64,000 bases of DNA from Bolinopsis microptera (lineage: Eukaryota > Ctenophora > Tentaculata > Lobata > Bolinopsidae), in assembly GCF_026151205.1 (NCBI RefSeq), contig NC_087083.1:4690460-4754459 (forward strand). Reading direction: 5' to 3'. A model generated the notes under the pieces. That model did not search any database. It worked only from the letters and a program-made list of their open reading frames with translations, and had not been told where the DNA came from. The position numbers were made by a program, and so were the translations under genes. Positions 22,962 to 33,922 of the stretch are shown one piece after another (position 1 is the first letter of the stretch; each line of letters opens with the position of its first letter).

Positions 22962-23632
22962 CGAAAAGTTTTGAAACGAAAAGTTTTATTTTACATTCCT
23001 TTAATCATAAATAAAATAATCTAGCTTAAACCACGAATTAGTTAGCTAGAAGTAAACTTAAGGAAATATTTTTGGTGATTGTATATAATTATTTAAAAAA
23101 CTTTATTTGGTTGTTAGTATTTTTATTATGGTAAGTGGTTGAATTTAGTGAGACAAGGTCAGTTTCTCTATTATCTTAGAAAAATTTCTACTTTACAGTA
23201 GGCAATGCTGAGTGGCAGGAATGAGGGACCAAAACGCTTGGGGCTAACAATGGCCCATTTACAAACCACTTCAGACATGGCAATGATGTCATTTATGCTT
23301 AATTCGTCTGAAACTGACCCTACTGCACTTCTAACATTCTATAAAAATCTCTTCTAAAATAGGTATAAAAATGCATAACACAAAACACACAAATAAAATG
23401 TTTATAATCCTTATATATAATAAATTTCTATAGAACTTTTAGATTTCTATAAAACTAATAAACCTATATAATATATATAATATTCATTTTGCACCCAGAG
23501 AAAGATGTGATCACAGAGGTAGTTTCGATATTATGTTCATGACAAGGTATGGGGCTGCTGCAAGCTATATTTTGCTAAGATATTACCGCTTTTTCAAGCT
23601 TAAGTAATCTAGGCAAGGTCAATTTTAAAGTT
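22962..23632 (-). other. Possible LINE 3' end on minus strand, with two 16-bp tail units
   Basis: GAAACGAAAAGTTTT occurs twice at 22958-22990. Its reverse complement (AAACTTTTCGTTTCA) resembles the 19-bp LINE tail unit AAATTTCTTGTTTCATTGA. The rest is AT-rich without coding similarity. A plus-strand acceptor at about 23200 followed by a 49-codon open frame to 23357 was noted but not recognised. Confidence 0.35.
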
Positions 23633-24512
23633 TTTCAATGAAACAAGAAATTTTCAATGAAACAAGAAATTTTCAATGAAACAAGAAATTTAATTTTTAG
23701 CACATTTTACAGAGTAAAGAGATGTAAAACAATTTATAAAAATATAATGCTCATTTGGTGTATGACTTATTGTCCTTGACTGTTAGTTTGATTTTGAAGG
23801 GACAGGCAACTAACGGGGCAGGGAATGTGCGTGCCTGAAAGCTTTTGCACACACCAAAACGCTAGTTCAGTTGAGTTTTTAGAGACAGGGCTCATATGAG
23901 GATCAGAAGAAAATTGTTAGCAGACGTTAGGGGTTCTGTTTGTGTTTGTTACTATGGGTTACAGTCTTGTTGTGACAGAAAGTCTACACTATATATATGC
24001 CTAAGTTTAAATTGTGTAGTTTGAGGATATAAGATGCAACTTTAAGATGGATATTGGAGAGCTGTTGAAAAATTATGGTCGTTGTATCAATGGTTATAAT
24101 AAGCAAATATAAATATCTTAAACTATACAGTGCTAATTAAAAATTTCTTTATACTGCATTATCAAATTAAATGTTAAAAATTCAAAAATATACATTCATT
24201 TTATTTTATTAAAGACTTTCTCACACATACTTTACTCACAGAACAAGACTTGGAAAACACTAGACTAGGGGAATTTCGCTGACATGTGTGTGACCAGCAA
24301 GTAGTGATCTTTCGAAGACAATATTGTTGCAGTCAAAATCTTTGATTGTCCAATCAAGCGGGGCGTGGCTGTGTTGATTATTTAATAGTGCACGTTTAAG
24401 CTTTCCCCGCAAACACATCACACTCATGGTAAAGTCATCTATTCTAATTTTTGGAGTAATCATGTTAAAAATTTTGGTTGATCTTGTATTATGGTTATCA
24501 GGTGGGTCAGCC
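23633..24512 (-). pseudogene. C terminus and 3' UTR of the first LINE's family
   Basis: The frame ending near 24260 reads IRIDDFTMSVMCLRGKLKRA, then HAPLDWTIKDFDCNN, matching FRMTDFTTSVMCLRGKLKRA and LLDWTVKDFD at 6469-6600. The nucleotide match continues through the 3' UTR. Similarity begins abruptly at GACCCACCTGA (about 24512), immediately after a different C terminus has ended. Confidence 0.8.
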
Positions 24513-26296
24513 CACCTGAACGCTGTTTAAGGCTAAGTTCCAGTCATTTGGTTCTCCTTCCTTTTGAGTGTGAGTGATGGTGATTCTTAAGGATGATTTG
24601 AGGTGATTGGGCTTATAACAGGTGAATGTAGTTAGCATGAGATTTTGTCGTACTGTATTCCATATTGTCCCTGCTCTGTATATGTAGCTGTCTGATGGTT
24701 TAGGTGTGAGAATGAGTGTCTCTTTGCCAAGTTTGCCAGATGTTTCAAAGAGGGAGTATAGTGATATAGGGGTTCTATATTTCAAGACCTTGAAGATGTC
24801 ATTAACACAATGGTAGAAGTACAGATTATGCACATTCATGATTTCATGAGTGTTGAAGAGAGGTTTTGTATGCTCCTTTCTGTAGAATTCCTTGCCCAGG
24901 ATTTGCTCCCCATAGGGTCTGCATCGTGCACTAGTTTTAAATTTATCCAAGTATGCTTCTTTATCTCCAAACATTATGCGGGCACACATTTTCTGTGCTT
25001 TGAACAGAGGTTCAAGTTTTTTGTTAGATGCCCCTCCCCAGACAGTTATACCATATGCAAGATAGCTTTCAAACAGAGTGTGATATAGGTCTTTATGGAG
25101 TGATGTGGGAATGTTATCTTTAATTCTATTTAGCATGCCACAGCAGCTGGCTAGTTTTTTTTGCTAATTTCCTTCTATGTGCGTTCCAGTTTAGGTCTTC
25201 ATCGATTGTTAGACCTAAGAATTTAGTTTCATGTACTCTCTCCAAGGGTATGCCATTGATATTGATTTCTTGATCAGAGGGTGTATCTTCATCATTGTTG
25301 GATCGAGAGTTTGAGAATTCAAGGTAACAGCTCTTGCCAGTGTTTATGTGAAGTTTATTGGCAAGCATGTAGCGGTGTACGGAATTTAGGACATCATTGG
25401 CTTTTTTGTATGCTAGGTTTTTACTTTTTGCAGCGACGAAGATATTTGTGTCATCAGCAAATAGAACAAATTTAGAGTTCTTTTCAGAGTTTGTAAGATC
25501 GTTTATGTAAATTAGGAACAGAAGGGGCCCTAAGCAGCTCCCTTGTGGCACTCCAAAAGGCACAGGTAGAGTATCAGATATTTCATTGAGCACACCAACA
25601 TATTGTTTACGGTCGGAAAGATAACTTTCCAGGAGTTTGTGTGCCCGTCCTCTGATCCCGTATGTGTTTAATTTTTTGAGAAGTATTGAGTGATCTATTG
25701 TATCAAATGCTTTACTTAGGTCGATAAAGATTCCTAAAACATGATTACCGGCTTTGAGTGACTGCTGAATGTGGTGAATAGAGTAGTTGAGTGCATGTGA
25801 TGTTGAATGACCCTTTCGGAACCCAAACTGGCTATCGTGCAGTATTCCCTGACTCGAGAGAAAACCATAAAGCCGTGAGTAGATAACCTTTTCAAAAACT
25901 TTACCGAAAATTGGGAGAGTGGAAATTGGACGATAATTTTGTAAGTGTTCTTCGTTATCTTTTTTGTAGATGGGGCTAATTTTACCTATCTTAAGGATGG
26001 CAGGAAAGCATCCTGTTGACATAAGGTTGTTGTATTGTATGGAAAGCACTGGGCTGAGAATGTGTGAGGCCTTTTTAATAACACTGATGGGGAAATCACT
26101 AGCTTTGCCATTTTGTAGCTCAGAAATGATATGAGATATTTCACTCTCAGTGCAGTCTGTTAAGTACATTGAATTTGGGTTAGTTTTTGGTAAAAATTCA
26201 ACAAATGAAGGAAGTGGCTCAATTTTCATTTCCCCATCAACTTGTTCATTCAATTTTGACGCTATTGAGGCAAAGTACTCATTAAATTTGTAAGCT
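24513..26296 (-). pseudogene. LINE ORF2 fragment: RT and C terminus, one frameshift
   Basis: Starting near FNEYFASIASKLNEQ, the frame contains ENGKASDFPISVIKKASH-like sequence (reads QNGKASDF), FIDLSKAFDTIDHSILLKK (block A), FGVPQGSCLGPLLFLIYIND (B) and FVLFADDTNIFVA (C). At about 25155 an A-run one base too long shifts the frame; translation resumes as MLNRIKDNIPTSLHKDL, then FESYLAYGITVWGGAS and a C terminus ending NDWNLALNS near 24507. PHD and endonuclease domains are absent (5' truncation). Apart from the slip it is well preserved. Confidence 0.85.
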
Positions 26297-26466
26297 AGTT
26301 ATCTACTTTTAGACTTTCTTTGAAGTTGAGGGTTATTCTGTAAATTTTATTAATGGTGCTGGTCGAGAGTTTGATCAAACTTACGTCCTCATCGCTGAGT
26401 TTATCCATGCAATCGGGTTGCGAGATGAACTTGGAGGCAAGATTGAAGCTACCATTTCCGTCAATG
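26297..26466 (-). pseudogene. Old LINE ORF2, most C-terminal piece
   Basis: The minus-strand frame IDGNGSFNLASKFISQPD, DKLSDEDVSLIKLSTSTINK, ending in a stop near 26297, continues the reading frame interrupted at 35122 by the LTR element: the base quartet AATG is duplicated on both sides. It is the C-terminal tail of the same LINE whose other pieces are at 35122-35600 and 41024-41740. Confidence 0.7.
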
Positions 26467-27665
26467 TGTAAGCAGTGGACACTTGCTTCCCGGTTCGAAG
26501 TTTATTTGCATTTAATTAAGGGTTTGGACAATGGAAACGAGCGTGATAATAAAGGGTAACAAAATTAAACTATGAAACAACACAATGAATAATTCGACAA
26601 CCTCTACTTTAAATCCTAATTAACCAGACTCGTATCGCCCATAAACGCCCAGCGATCTAGTGCTGCAACATAAAACACGGATAGCACGGTCAACTCGCCT
26701 TGACCGTGCCTAATCTAGGTGCCCTGAAACAACCACTGTCGATTCTAAACCTCTAACGACACGTTCCATCCGGGCTCACCAGGCCCCAACCATAACTGGT
26801 CCTGGTCCCTTACACTAGTCCGGTATCAACCATGACCCTCTATCGAATAGGGTGAGAATGCAAACAAGGGGTATAATAAAGGTGCCCAAGGTACTTAACA
26901 GAACAATGAATAATCGAATATTTGCTCAACCAACGCTTAGTCACTTAGACTCATATTGCCTCAAATCCTATGCAACAAATTCCTAATTGCTCCGATTCAT
27001 ACTGCCTCAAATATTACGCAACCTACTTCCTGCCGTTAATCCTGCCCTTAACTTAGCTTTACCTATCTGAGTCAACCATTGCTGACTCTCGCTCTGCCAG
27101 AGCCCAGTGTTGTCAAGACATCCCCTGGTGTCGGACCAACCATTGTTGACCCCGGCCACAACCAAGCCTGATAATAGTAACTACGTAATGCTCCACTATT
27201 CTACGGCCGCCAATCTTATACTTACCACTATAACCATCTACCTAACTAAACGACCTAACCTTAACAGGTTCTAGCTACAGAACCTGCCCGGTATCAAAAT
27301 GACCCCCCTCTCGATCGGGTAAACTGGCACTGAGCTATCTCCAAAAACTAACCCTATTTTCCTCCCGGGCTCTGATAGTCTAAACAATCTACCATTTCCC
27401 GGGAATTTGCAAACTGTCCTGTCGATAGCCACAACATAGTACCACTAGTATTCTGTAAACACTCCATAATTCAACCTCGTACTGACCCAAACATATGTTA
27501 AACTGACCTCTCTGCACTTAAACTGCAATAACTGCCGTATACTAATATATGCCCAAAATACTACCGTCACATACTGGACCCCACGACCGCCTTATTATAA
27601 TTACTACACTACCTACATAGCACACAACATTACCCTGAATTTATCTCAATTAATCACTGCTTACA
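26467..27665 (-). repeat. 3' LTR (left copy)
   Basis: 1199 bp, same length as and almost identical to 33923-35121, with 11-bp inverted ends TGTAAGCAGTG / CACTGCTTACA. Confidence 0.95.
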
Positions 27666-27820
27666 CAACTATACAAAATCTGATCTTTCTTAGAACCCTA
27701 CTATACTGGTACAATAATTTAATGGGAAATCTCAAATAATCACTGCTTACACAACTATACAAAATCTGATCTTTCTTAGAACCCTACTATACTGGTGCAA
27801 TAATTTAATGGGAAATCTCG
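27653..27820 (+). repeat. Tandem duplication (~84 bp x 2) across the LTR edge
   Basis: AATCACTGCTTACACAACTA...GGGAAATCTC is repeated at once, so the last 14 bases of the LTR recur at about 27738-27751 inside the element. The second copy differs by GGTGCAATAA for GGTACAATAA. A third, diverged relative may lie near 27850-27930. Confidence 0.85.
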
Positions 27821-28288
27821 TAAAAATCTTGCCCGATCACAGCTCACCCTTCCAAAATTTAATCTTTTTCAGAACCCTATCATACTGCTGGCACACTAAC
27901 TGAATGAAAAATCTCGTAAAAATCTAGCCCGAAAACTTTACTATACTGGTATAATAAAACACACTCTCGTCTTAACCCGAAATATCAAGGATAGCATTTA
28001 AAGCCCCTCTTATAATAATTTAATAGAGTTTCACTAAACTTAACAGCTTACTTCATCTGTCTATATTGTCCTTCGGCTCTTATTATCTCCGTTTAGTTCT
28101 CCGTTCCGAACATCCTCAGCGCTGGATTCGGTCCCGGGTTTCCGTTCGTTGTCCGACCCATGTTTCCCGGCTCTCTATCTCTATCCAGAATCCAAGATGA
28201 TGTACAGCGTCTGATCTATAGATTTTGTGACTCATCCTGACTCTGTATCTCCTTCCAGCCTATCCGCATTCTCCCGTAACTCGTCCCC

Positions 28289-29255
28289 GACCACTCTCTG
28301 TTTCCATTTATCAGCTCTCGTCTCCGATCCGTCTATGTCTCCATTTATCAGCTCACGCCTCCGACTCGTCTGTGTCTCCATTTATCAGCTCTCTGTGTCT
28401 TCATTTATCATCTCTCGTCTCCGACCACTCTGTGTCTCCATTTATCAGCTCTCTGTGTCTCCATTTATCAGCTCTCGTCTCTGATCACTCTGTGTCTCCA
28501 TTTATCAGCCTTCGTCTCCGACCCGTCTATGTCTCCATTTATCAGCTCTCGTCCCCGACCACTCTGTGTCTCCATTTCTCAGCTCTCGTCTCCGACCCGT
28601 CAATGTCTCCATTTATCAGCTCACGCCTCCGACTCGTCTGTGTCTCCGTTTATCAGCTCTCGTCTCCGATCCCTCTGTGTCTTCATTTATCAGCTCTCCT
28701 CTCCGACCGTACTGTGTCTTCATTTATCAGCTCTCGTCTCCGACCGTACTGTGTCTTCATTTATCAGTACTTGTCTCCTTACTGTGTCTTCATTTATCAG
28801 ATCTCTTCTCCGACCCCTCTGTGTCTCCATTTATCAGTACTTGTCTCCGACCATACTGTGTCTCCATTTATCAGCTCTCCTCTCCGACCGTACTGTGTCT
28901 TCATTTATCAGCTGTCGTCTCCGACCGTACTGTGTCTTCATTTATCAGTACTTGTCTCCTTACTGTGTCTTCATTTATCAGATCTCTTCTCCGGCCCCTC
29001 TGTGTCTCCATTTATCAGTACTTGTCTCCGACCATACTGTGTCTCCATTTATCAGCTCTCCTCTCCGACCGTACTGTGTCTTCATTTATCAGCTCTCGTC
29101 TCCGACCGTACTGTGTCTTCATTTATCAGTACCTGTCTCCTTACTGTGTCTTCATTTATCAGATCTCGTCTCCGACTCGTCTGTATTTCCATTTATCAGC
29201 TCTCTGTGTCTCCATTTATCAGCTCTCTGTCTTCGATCGTACTGTGTCTCCACAA
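28289..29255 (+). repeat. 37-bp minisatellite, about 26 imperfect copies
   Basis: Unit: CTCTGTGTCTCCATTTATCA plus GCTCTCGTCTCCGACCA, with variants (shortened units, TACTTG for GCTCTC). Because 37 is not a multiple of three and no plus-strand frame of the unit has a stop, all three plus frames stay open over 700-900 bp. The resulting ORFs are artefacts of the repeat. Confidence 0.93.
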
Positions 29256-31254
29256 AATGATAAACTGATTACACACCTCACCATATCTCTCCTTTGGTAT
29301 CATCACAGTATCAATACTAGACTCTGTGTCAAGAGAATCATGTGATTTTTTCTGCACTTGACACTCACTGAGACGCAATTGAATTGTTGTACCTTCTGGT
29401 TCTTTCACCAAGCTCCAGACGTTGATGTCTTCCTTCCTTACAGAATTTTCTTTCCATCCAGGTCCAATTACACTTGCTCTCTGCCACACATCGTTGGTAT
29501 GATCTGCTGAGTTATACCTAATGACATCCTCACTCTTTAAAGTCTAATACCTTATTCCTCTTGACTACAACATCTACCCAGTCTTGATTCTCATCAGACG
29601 AGAAGCACTCTGAAATTCATCAGGCTCACTTGTGTCTCTATTTTCATCACCGACACTTTCTGACTTCACTTATTCACTACTGATCTCTACATTACCAGAT
29701 TCTTCTATTGAAGTTTCAGTTTCACTCGAAACTTCCACTCCTTCTGCTGATGGTTCATTGCTTACTTCCTCTGATTCATTCGGACAGAATTCATCTTCAC
29801 TGTCACTATCACTATCAACAATCTCCTCTTTCCTTACACTCTCTTCCCTACCAGTTTGTTCAATGGTATATTTCTCTGATTTCATATTTTCCCATAACAT
29901 GATATCTGCCACATGATGACCTGATTTGGTCACTTTCAGTTGTTGCCGTACTCCGCCAATCATAATCTGATCATTCTCTATGTCTATTTTCTAATGATAC
30001 CCCCCGTTGCTTCATGCTACATCTAGAAAACAAAAATGGTAATTCTCCTGGAACCACAAATATTTCTAACATGAAATCTCTGTTACACAACTTGACGGAT
30101 CACAACTTTGATAGATTCAACCGCGCGTCCGTCTCCAAAACGAAAACTCAAGTTTCTCTCGACTTCGCTGACCTTTTTCTTCAACTCTTTAGGCATTGAC
30201 TCTAAGAATGTGTTCAACTTCAACCAAACATCACCACACATATTACTGGTTGTCCCAGTGTCAATCAACACCTTGTTCAATGTCTCATTGACTAAAAGCA
30301 CTGTCTCACAGTAGTCATCGTCAATTTTGTTTGATTCTTTACCATTCCTGCACGACTGATACATACACACTGAGCCCGAATCCTTCTTTCGAACATCATT
30401 AACATTGGGATTATGTTGACAATCTGCCCAGAAATGCTTATTCGAATCACAAATTGACCATCTTGCTACATCGCCTGTTTTGTGACTGATAGCATTTAAC
30501 TCATCTTTGTAGTCTGAGTTATTCCTTTCTTTTGAATTGAGCTGTTTGTCTCTTTCCCATGGTCTGCTGTAATTTCTAGATCTCCCTCTGCCATTGGAGT
30601 AATTGTTATAACCGCCAGAAGAGAACGATTTCCTTCCTCCTTGTCCTCGATTATTGTATCCTTGATAGAATGTATATTCTCCATTATCACCACTGATGTC
30701 AGTATCCTTTTTCATCAAACTGACCCCTATGGTAATGCACATCCGATCCAGGTTTTACCTTAATCTTCACTGTGTCTAACTCCATTCTGGATCTACGACA
30801 GAAAACAGCGTCACCGAAACACCTCTTCAAACATTCCTCAATTGCTTTACTTGTCAACTCTTGAGTCCCCATTGCCGCTTTGATCAATATCTGTTGATCT
30901 TTGGTCAGGTTGGCCAACATACCATCATGATAAATTTCTTTCTTGTCATTAAACCACTCTCCGATCCGGTTCAATCGTCTCTTAAATTCAGCGATATATT
31001 CTGTCATTTGCATTTGTTCCGGTCTAACAAACTTTTCTAGATCATCAATACCTAGAAATATACTCTGAGTATATATAAATATACTCTAAGCGTGTTACAA
31101 AATCTCTTGCCTTGAAATCCTGGATTCTCAAGACATACACTGCAGCCTGCTTAGCAGCTGCTATCGAAGTTCCCAACTCCCAGATGCCGACTTCACGTTT
31201 CCACTTCAAGTAATCCATCCCCTCTGTCGACAAAGGTGGTTGGTCTCCTCCCAT
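29196..31254 (-). pseudogene. Copia-type gag-protease remnant inside the LTR element
   Basis: Minus-strand pieces in order: PPLSTEGMDYLKWKREVGIW (31254-31045; compare PPIPKLGDSYLLFKKEVKLW in the intact Copia), a gag helix region (31013-30699), a Gly/Arg/Asn-rich linker, then VLIDTGTTSNMCGDVWL, an aspartic-protease-like DTG site aligned with LAVLDSGCNKTVCGKEWL of the intact Copia (30742-30083). Then VTKSGHHVADIMLWEN (29963-29670) and a short tail (29489-29196). Frames are broken several times, once by a TA-rich microsatellite near 31060. Integrase and RT are absent. Confidence 0.7.
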
Positions 31255-32395
31255 GCCTTATCAGTTCTTCTACCTGCTACCAATGATAAATTTCTTTCGT
31301 CCATAGCTTTCTGTACAAGAGGATCTTGCCCTCTTTGAAGACCTCCTCGGCCACCGTGTCCTTGCGTACAATCCATTGCAATATGACCCTGTCTCCCGCA
31401 TCCATAACAAGTAGGGGGCTTTCTACATTCCTTTGCGAAATGTCCATGCTGTCCACAGGTGTAACAAGCACCGATGTCTCTTCTCGGCCGGTTCTCTTCC
31501 ATCACTCGGTTTATCAGTGATAAAACTTTTTTGAAGGTGCATCAATTATTGGACCATGTTTGTGTTTTTTGATACAGCCTATTTATCACTCCCTCATCCA
31601 TCTCTATAATGTCTATATCCTCTTCGATTTGGAACAAAAGTTCCTCCTCATTCTTCCCTGGTTTAGGGCTACGACTCGCCAGGATCCCATCCAACTTAAC
31701 TGTCCTCTTTAGCGTGGCCTCAAAATCTTGCACTCGTGACTTGATTAACTCCATCCCGATTTCATCCTTTAATACCCCAGCTGTAAATACATCTAGCCTG
31801 ATGGTCTTCTTGATCTCCTCCTCCTCCGGTGCATATGCTGCATCCGCCATGTCAGTGACTCTAGCTGCAAAATCCGAAATTGTCTCTTCCTCTTTCTGAC
31901 GCATCTCAAGAAGTCTCTTCCTGCACCCGCCTTTGAATGCACATCACATAGCACCTCTGTCCTCCTCTCTAAACTCGCCTCTACATTTCTCTTCTCGTTC
32001 CGGGTTAATCGTAGAGTCTCCACTCTCCTCTGTGCCTTGGGGTCCAAGTACGTCATGATCATGTCCACCAAGTCTTCATCCAAGATGTCCGCAGCTTTGG
32101 CAAATATTTTAAACCCGCTCAGGAAGGTTCTAGAGCTGTCTTGCCCCAGCACGAACATCCGAGGTTTCATTAATGGGTATTTCTTACCCGCTGCTCTGTT
32201 CGCTTCTCTGATTCTCCTCTTTTCGGTCTCCTTCTCCTGCCTAGCTTCTAGCTTACCCTCTCTGAATCCATCTCTTCTTAGCTGTGCTCCCTGCTGCCTC
32301 AATTCATCATATTGAGTCCTTAACTCTTCGTTTGCTAGCTCAGCCTCCTGCCGCGCTCTCATCATTACCTCATTAGCTATCTTTATCTCGGCCAA
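31206..32395 (-). pseudogene. gag gene of the LTR element with two CCHC knuckles, frameshifted
   Basis: Minus strand. The first part (32395-31793) is coiled-coil-like (EARQEKETEKRRIREANRA) followed by a capsid-like region (MFVLGQDSSRTFLSGFKIF). After a shift near 31900 it continues as EETISDFAARVTDMADAAY (31904-31542), the usual retrotransposon-gag capsid C-terminal pattern. The third part (31505-31206) has two zinc knuckles, CYTCGQHGHFAKEC and CYGCGRQGHIAMDC, that bind the genomic RNA. The Copia-type gag begins within 50 bases in another frame. It needs a frameshift to be one protein, so it is broken or split. Confidence 0.75.
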
Positions 32396-32890
32396 TTCCT
32401 CTCTCAGTGTCGCTTCCTTGACTCAAATTATTTGTTATATAGTAGTGTTGAAAGTATTAAAATGAAATACAAACACTGTCTCTCTCTTCAACAGTTCCTC
32501 TCTCGGTGCCGCTTCCTTGACTCAAATTATTTGTTATATAGTAGTGTTGAAAGTATTAAAATGAAATACAAACACTGTCTCTCTCTTCAACAGTTCCTCT
32601 CTCAGTGCCGCTTCCTTGACTCAAATTACTTGTTATATAGTAGTGTTGAAAGTATTAAAATAAAATACAAACACTGTCTCTCTCTTCAACAGTTCCTCTC
32701 TCAGTGCCGCTTCCTTGACTCAAATTATTTGTTATATAGTAGTGTTGAAAGTATTAAAATAAAATACAAACACTGTCTCTCTCTTCAACAGTTCCTCTCT
32801 CGGTGCCGCTTCCTTGACTCAAATTATTTGTTATATAGTAGTGCTGAAAGTATTAAAATAAAATACAAACACTGTCTCTCTCTTCAACAC
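32393..32890 (+). repeat. 99-bp tandem repeat, 5 copies, at the gag 5' end
   Basis: CGCTTCCTTGACTCAAATTA recurs at 32411, 32510, 32609, 32708 and 32807, an exact 99-bp period. The first unit overlaps gag codons (EATLREEL on the minus strand), so the array duplicates the gag start region plus upstream leader. Because 99 is a multiple of three, a 172-codon plus-strand ORF (32432-32950) results; I regard it as spurious. Confidence 0.92.
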
Positions 32891-33324
32891 TGTACTACTT
32901 ACGATGCAAATATTATCCCGCTCTTTAACAGTGTACGAATTAAAATGTAATAATTAAAATACCAAGTGTACAGGTCAAATGTAATAATTAAAGCTCTCGC
33001 TTATCAACTCTCTATTGCTCGGTTTTTACTCTAATTGATAAATCAGTGTCTCACACCGTCACTCCATGACATAATCTCAGTCAGTTCCTCATATTCAAAT
33101 ATTCGGACAGTCAATTCAACACTCTCTTCACAGAAAAGTAGTCCTAGTTTCTTTCATCATAGAAAATACCATGCCTCGGCACCCCTCAAATTTCAAAACC
33201 CCTTCAAAACGTTTCAAGTTTTCAAATAAATACACCGCTCTAATTCCCTACAAGTGACGTCACCACTCTTCGAATAACCTCTCCTCAACCTCCAATGCTA
33301 GCATCACCCGGGTCTTATTTATAT

Positions 33325-33395
33325 AATATCTCTTCCTCTATCTCTTCCTCTATCTCTTCCTCTAACTCTTCCTCTATCTCTTCCTCTATCTCTTT
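33325..33395 (+). repeat. TCTTCCTCTATC microsatellite
   Basis: Six or so units of ATCTCTTCCTCT, with one AACTCTTCCTCT variant, in the leader of the LTR element. Confidence 0.9.
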
Positions 33396-33902
33396 CATGA
33401 TATCACAATACGTAGCGCTACTAAAAGAAAACAAGTCTGACACACTACAGAACGGTTCAGCAGGCAGCCACTCCCACTGAGGCTCTGGTGGCTGAAAGTA
33501 TGTCAAGTCTGCCGTCTTAAAACTTAAAATAAGACCCGGTTATCCATGAATCAACTCATCAAAACACTCTCTCGAACCAATCCCTCAACGGACGGACATA
33601 TACTCCTCAAAATAACCCCTCCTAACCTGTGCCTCTCCGGAATCTAACCCCCTGTCCCCTCCATGATGAAAGAAACCCCAAAAATACCATTTAAACTCTT
33701 ACACTTCACCGAGCATTCCTTTACAGCTTTACTGCTCTTGCACTGCACTAGTCTAACAACGGTAACTGACAACACTGTATAATATTACGTCTACGTACAT
33801 ATTTACAAATACTCCTAACCTCTGTCGACTCACTCTCACACACTGAATAGTCTCCATTACCTTAATTAAAATACAAAACAAACTATCCTATAATAAAATA
33901 GG

Positions 33903-33920
33903 ATCCTACCGTTCGCGCCA
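33903..33920 (-). promoter_or_regulatory. Probable primer-binding site of the LTR element
   Basis: Reading minus from the 5' LTR: AA then TGGCGCGAACGGTAGGAT. It starts TGG (complement of tRNA CCA) two bases from the LTR, as expected for a PBS. The tRNA was not identified. Confidence 0.6.
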
Positions 33921-33922
33921 TT

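Larger units (their letters stand above)
23633..26296 (-). mobile_element. CR1-like LINE, 5'-truncated, with a chimeric 3' end
   Basis: Minus-strand element with an RT-to-C-terminus coding part (24513-26296) and a 3' segment (23633-24512) that closely follows the first LINE (6395-7260), down to three copies of the 19-bp tail unit at 23633-23692. The upper boundary falls at about 26296, inside another LINE's coding sequence. Because the coding part already has its own C terminus before the second one starts, the element is either a template-switch chimera or two adjacent insertions. Confidence 0.75.

Noticed and set aside
23211-23357. Possible terminal exon (MLSGRNEGPKRLG...) after a TTTACAG acceptor
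   Set aside because: Only ~49 codons, no recognised homology and no partner exon.
28227-29345. Four overlapping plus-strand ORFs of 85-298 codons, Ser/Leu/Ile-rich
   Set aside because: They are readings of the 37-bp minisatellite in different frames, with no non-repeat homology.
32432-32950. 172-codon plus-strand ORF with five identical 33-residue repeats
   Set aside because: A by-product of the 99-bp tandem repeat lying antisense to the gag start.
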